A stretch of 64,000 bases of DNA from Burkholderiales bacterium (GTDB lineage Bacteria > Pseudomonadota > Gammaproteobacteria > Burkholderiales > WYBJ01): contig JADLAC010000017.1 in the NCBI GenBank assembly GCA_020848435.1, positions 1-64,000 of the forward strand, read 5' to 3'. Within the stretch, counting starts at the first letter, position 1. The number at the start of each line of letters is the position of its first letter. The notes below the pieces were generated by a model. That model saw nothing but the letters and a program-made list of their open reading frames with translations, was not told the origin of the DNA and did no database searches. This document shows, in pieces, positions 63,973 to 64,000 of the stretch. The position numbers and the translations under genes are program-made.

Positions 63973-64000
63973 ATGGATCTGCGCAAGCTGAAGAAGCTGA
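63973..64000 (+). CDS. accB: Acetyl-CoA carboxylase biotin carboxyl carrier protein, first codons only
   Basis: ATG at 63973 after a CAGGGGGA ribosome site, then MDLRKLKKL, the usual start of AccB, cut by the window edge. The aroQ-accB order supports the call; the biotin domain lies outside the window. Confidence 0.85.

Overview
The window is high-GC DNA with a compact, partly overlapping gene layout. Its conserved neighbourhoods point to a betaproteobacterium of Burkholderiales-like type. The main ones are argH next to an AlgZ/AlgR-like pair and hemC-hemD-hemX-hemY, then cutA-dsbD-tlpA-aroQ-accB. Orphan Bug-type solute receptors, CaiB-type CoA transferases and an xsc gene fit the same group. 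No rRNA operon, CRISPR array or intact transposon was seen.

Left end (1-3.8 kb): a decayed integrative element. Gene fragments (TPP enzyme, ModA-like receptor, IS3 transposase) lie beside a nucleotidyltransferase/HEPN pair whose HEPN partner is cut by the IS fragment. A P4-type integrase carries both a frameshift and a changed catalytic residue. The integrase abuts the 3' end of a tRNA-Phe gene, and a broken second tRNA-Phe copy lies just beyond.

4-16 kb: an SMP-30 lactonase, a ChaC-like cyclotransferase, a lipoprotein, then a seven-gene minus-strand cluster. The cluster holds an ACMSD-like amidohydrolase, a complete ABC importer and a three-subunit molybdenum hydroxylase, so it looks like an uptake-plus-oxidation pathway for an unknown small molecule. 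queC follows.

16-30 kb: glycogen phosphorylase, an ACT protein, a desaturase, a cold-shock protein, an orphan adenylation domain with carrier protein, a CoA transferase, a FimV-like protein with an overlapping partner, and an OmpA-like lipoprotein.

30-44 kb is the most interesting part. A gene at 31400-33022 has an in-frame UGA in a U-G-S-C motif, followed at the right distance by a strong SECIS-like hairpin. I read it as a selenoprotein of the UGSC family fused to a second domain. Its upstream neighbour is a racemase-fold protein lacking both usual catalytic cysteines. Next come an acyl-CoA synthetase, Bug receptors and a CocE-type hydrolase, then cofE-cofD-cofC, three coenzyme F420 biosynthesis genes that are unusual in this group.

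44-46 kb: a second small relic zone (primase fragment with an amber codon, truncated XRE regulator, PIN toxin-antitoxin pair). 46-64 kb: a response regulator, xsc (sulfoacetaldehyde acetyltransferase), an RraB-like protein, argH, the AlgZ/AlgR-like pair, the heme operon, a ferredoxin reductase, cutA, dsbD, a TlpA-like thioredoxin, aroQ and the first codons of accB.
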